In this document: positions 4,737-5,206 of the stretch, in pieces
Position numbering within the stretch: the first letter of the stretch is position 1
How the letters are laid out: each line of letters opens with the position of its first letter
DNA from: an uncultured Hyphomicrobiales bacterium
GTDB lineage: Bacteria; Pseudomonadota; Alphaproteobacteria; Rhizobiales; Aestuariivirgaceae
DNA length: 5,206 nt
Assembly (NCBI GenBank): GCA_903930095.1
Contig: CAIYXE010000166.1
Location: 1 to 5,206, forward strand
Reading direction: 5' to 3'
Program-made: the position numbers and the translations under genes
Notes under the pieces: generated by a model
Told to the model about the DNA's origin: nothing
Databases searched by the model: none
The model's input: the letters and a program-made list of their open reading frames with translations, nothing else

Positions 4737-5206
4737 AGCGCTTGGATAGGATCCTCACCGATCTCACAGAAAGAGCCCTGCTCTCCAGCGAGCAGGCGGG
4801 CCATATCCGTCGGCTTGCGTTCGAGGGAGACGATACCCCCCTACGCGTGATGATCCGGCAGGGCGTTATCGATCAGCAGGTCCTCGCCGGCGAGTTAAGC
4901 CGCCTCTTCAATCTGCAGCGCGCCACGAAGTGGCCGGATCGTCACGTGCTGCCAAATGCCCTTTCGTTGCGCTTCATGCGGGAGCGGCATGTGCTGCCTG
5001 CCTCCACGGATGGAAGCAAGCTCACCGTCATTCTCAGTGATCCAACTGACGAAAGGACACTTTCCGCCATTAGGCTTGCGGCAGACATGGAGCTCGAAGT
5101 ACGGATTGCATCTGATGACGAGGTGACTGCGGCCATCGAGCGGCTCGAGCAGGTTCAATCCGATGCAAGCGAGGTCACTCTCTCCACGCCAGGTGCCGAG
5201 GATGAC
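4733..5206 (+). CDS. gspE: type II secretion ATPase GspE, N-terminal part (cut by window edge)
   Basis: GspE is the cytoplasmic ATPase that powers pseudopilus assembly in type II secretion, docking on the inner membrane through GspL. Only the first 158 codons are here; the family is about 500-570 residues, so the Walker A/B and Asp/His boxes lie beyond 5206. Visible is the N-terminal MshEN/GspE-N region: helices LDRILTDLTERALLSSEQAG (4-23) and VIDQQVLAGELSRLFNL (45-61), then LRFMRERHVLPA (79-90), LTVILSDPTD (97-106) and AIRLAADMELEVRIASDDE (112-130), a pattern typical of GspE/PilB. An acidic linker follows, to the edge. The frame is open throughout. TTG 4733 is chosen because TGA 4730-4732 lies directly upstream in frame and homology begins within a few residues. 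No strong ribosome binding site is seen, which fits translational coupling to the overlapping upstream ORF. MshEN-bearing PilB relatives are the alternative. Confidence 0.88.
   Translation, partial: MKRLDRILTDLTERALLSSEQAGHIRRLAFEGDDTPLRVMIRQGVIDQQVLAGELSRLFNLQRATKWPDRHVLPNALSLRFMRERHVLPASTDGSKLTVILSDPTDERTLSAIRLAADMELEVRIASDDEVTAAIERLEQVQSDASEVTLSTPGAEDD

Noticed and set aside
4895..5158. Minus-strand open frames opposite gspE
   Set aside because: They are antisense to the gspE N-terminal domain, which has continuous homology-like content on the plus strand.
1..5206. CRISPR array, tRNA or rRNA genes, toxin-antitoxin pair or phage defence system
   Set aside because: I saw no regularly spaced repeats, no tRNA-like T-arm and acceptor pattern, and no recognisable defence or toxin proteins in any frame I read.

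Overview
The window looks like an accessory, partly decayed stretch of a bacterial chromosome or large plasmid. The protein types suggest a proteobacterium, most likely an alphaproteobacterium of the Rhizobiales kind: IS3-family transposases of the IS407 and IS3 groups, a small secreted cupin, a bacterial allene-oxide-cyclase/dirigent-like secreted protein, Sel1 repeats and type II secretion (T2SS) genes. That placement is inference from protein style; no phylogenetic marker is present.

Layout. Positions 1-190 hold nothing recognisable. About 191-1180, minus strand, is a dead IS3-family element. Its front (orfA and the start of orfB) is IS407-like and its back (the orfB C-terminus) is IS3-group-like; it carries stops, a frameshift and lost catalytic residues. 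On the minus strand at 1379-1798 lies an intact exported single-domain cupin. The 484 bases at 1799-2282 hold only its upstream region and a weak small ORF. At 2283-2756, plus strand, is an intact exported protein of the allene oxide cyclase/dirigent barrel type. About 3083-3530, plus strand, is a broken prepilin peptidase gene (GspO/PilD catalytic-domain type): three reading-frame segments and three stops, yet both catalytic aspartate codons survive. Around it, 2857-3130 and 3630-3931 contain coding-like fragments I cannot name. A complete Sel1-repeat exported protein starts at a TTG at 4028, and the N-terminal 158 codons of gspE (T2SS assembly ATPase) start at a TTG at 4733 and run off the right edge.

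How it fits together. From about 3083 rightward the recognisable genes lie on the plus strand and belong to, or sit beside, a T2SS locus: prepilin peptidase remnant, a helper-like Sel1 protein, then GspE. The Sel1 gene and gspE are bridged by a 38-codon ORF that overlaps the stop of the first and the start of the second, suggesting translational coupling. If the peptidase lesions are real and not assembly errors, this T2SS must borrow a prepilin peptidase encoded elsewhere or is itself decaying. The cupin and the barrel protein are two small secreted proteins of unknown role; nothing in the sequence ties them to the T2SS beyond proximity, and both carry Sec signal peptides as a T2SS substrate would.
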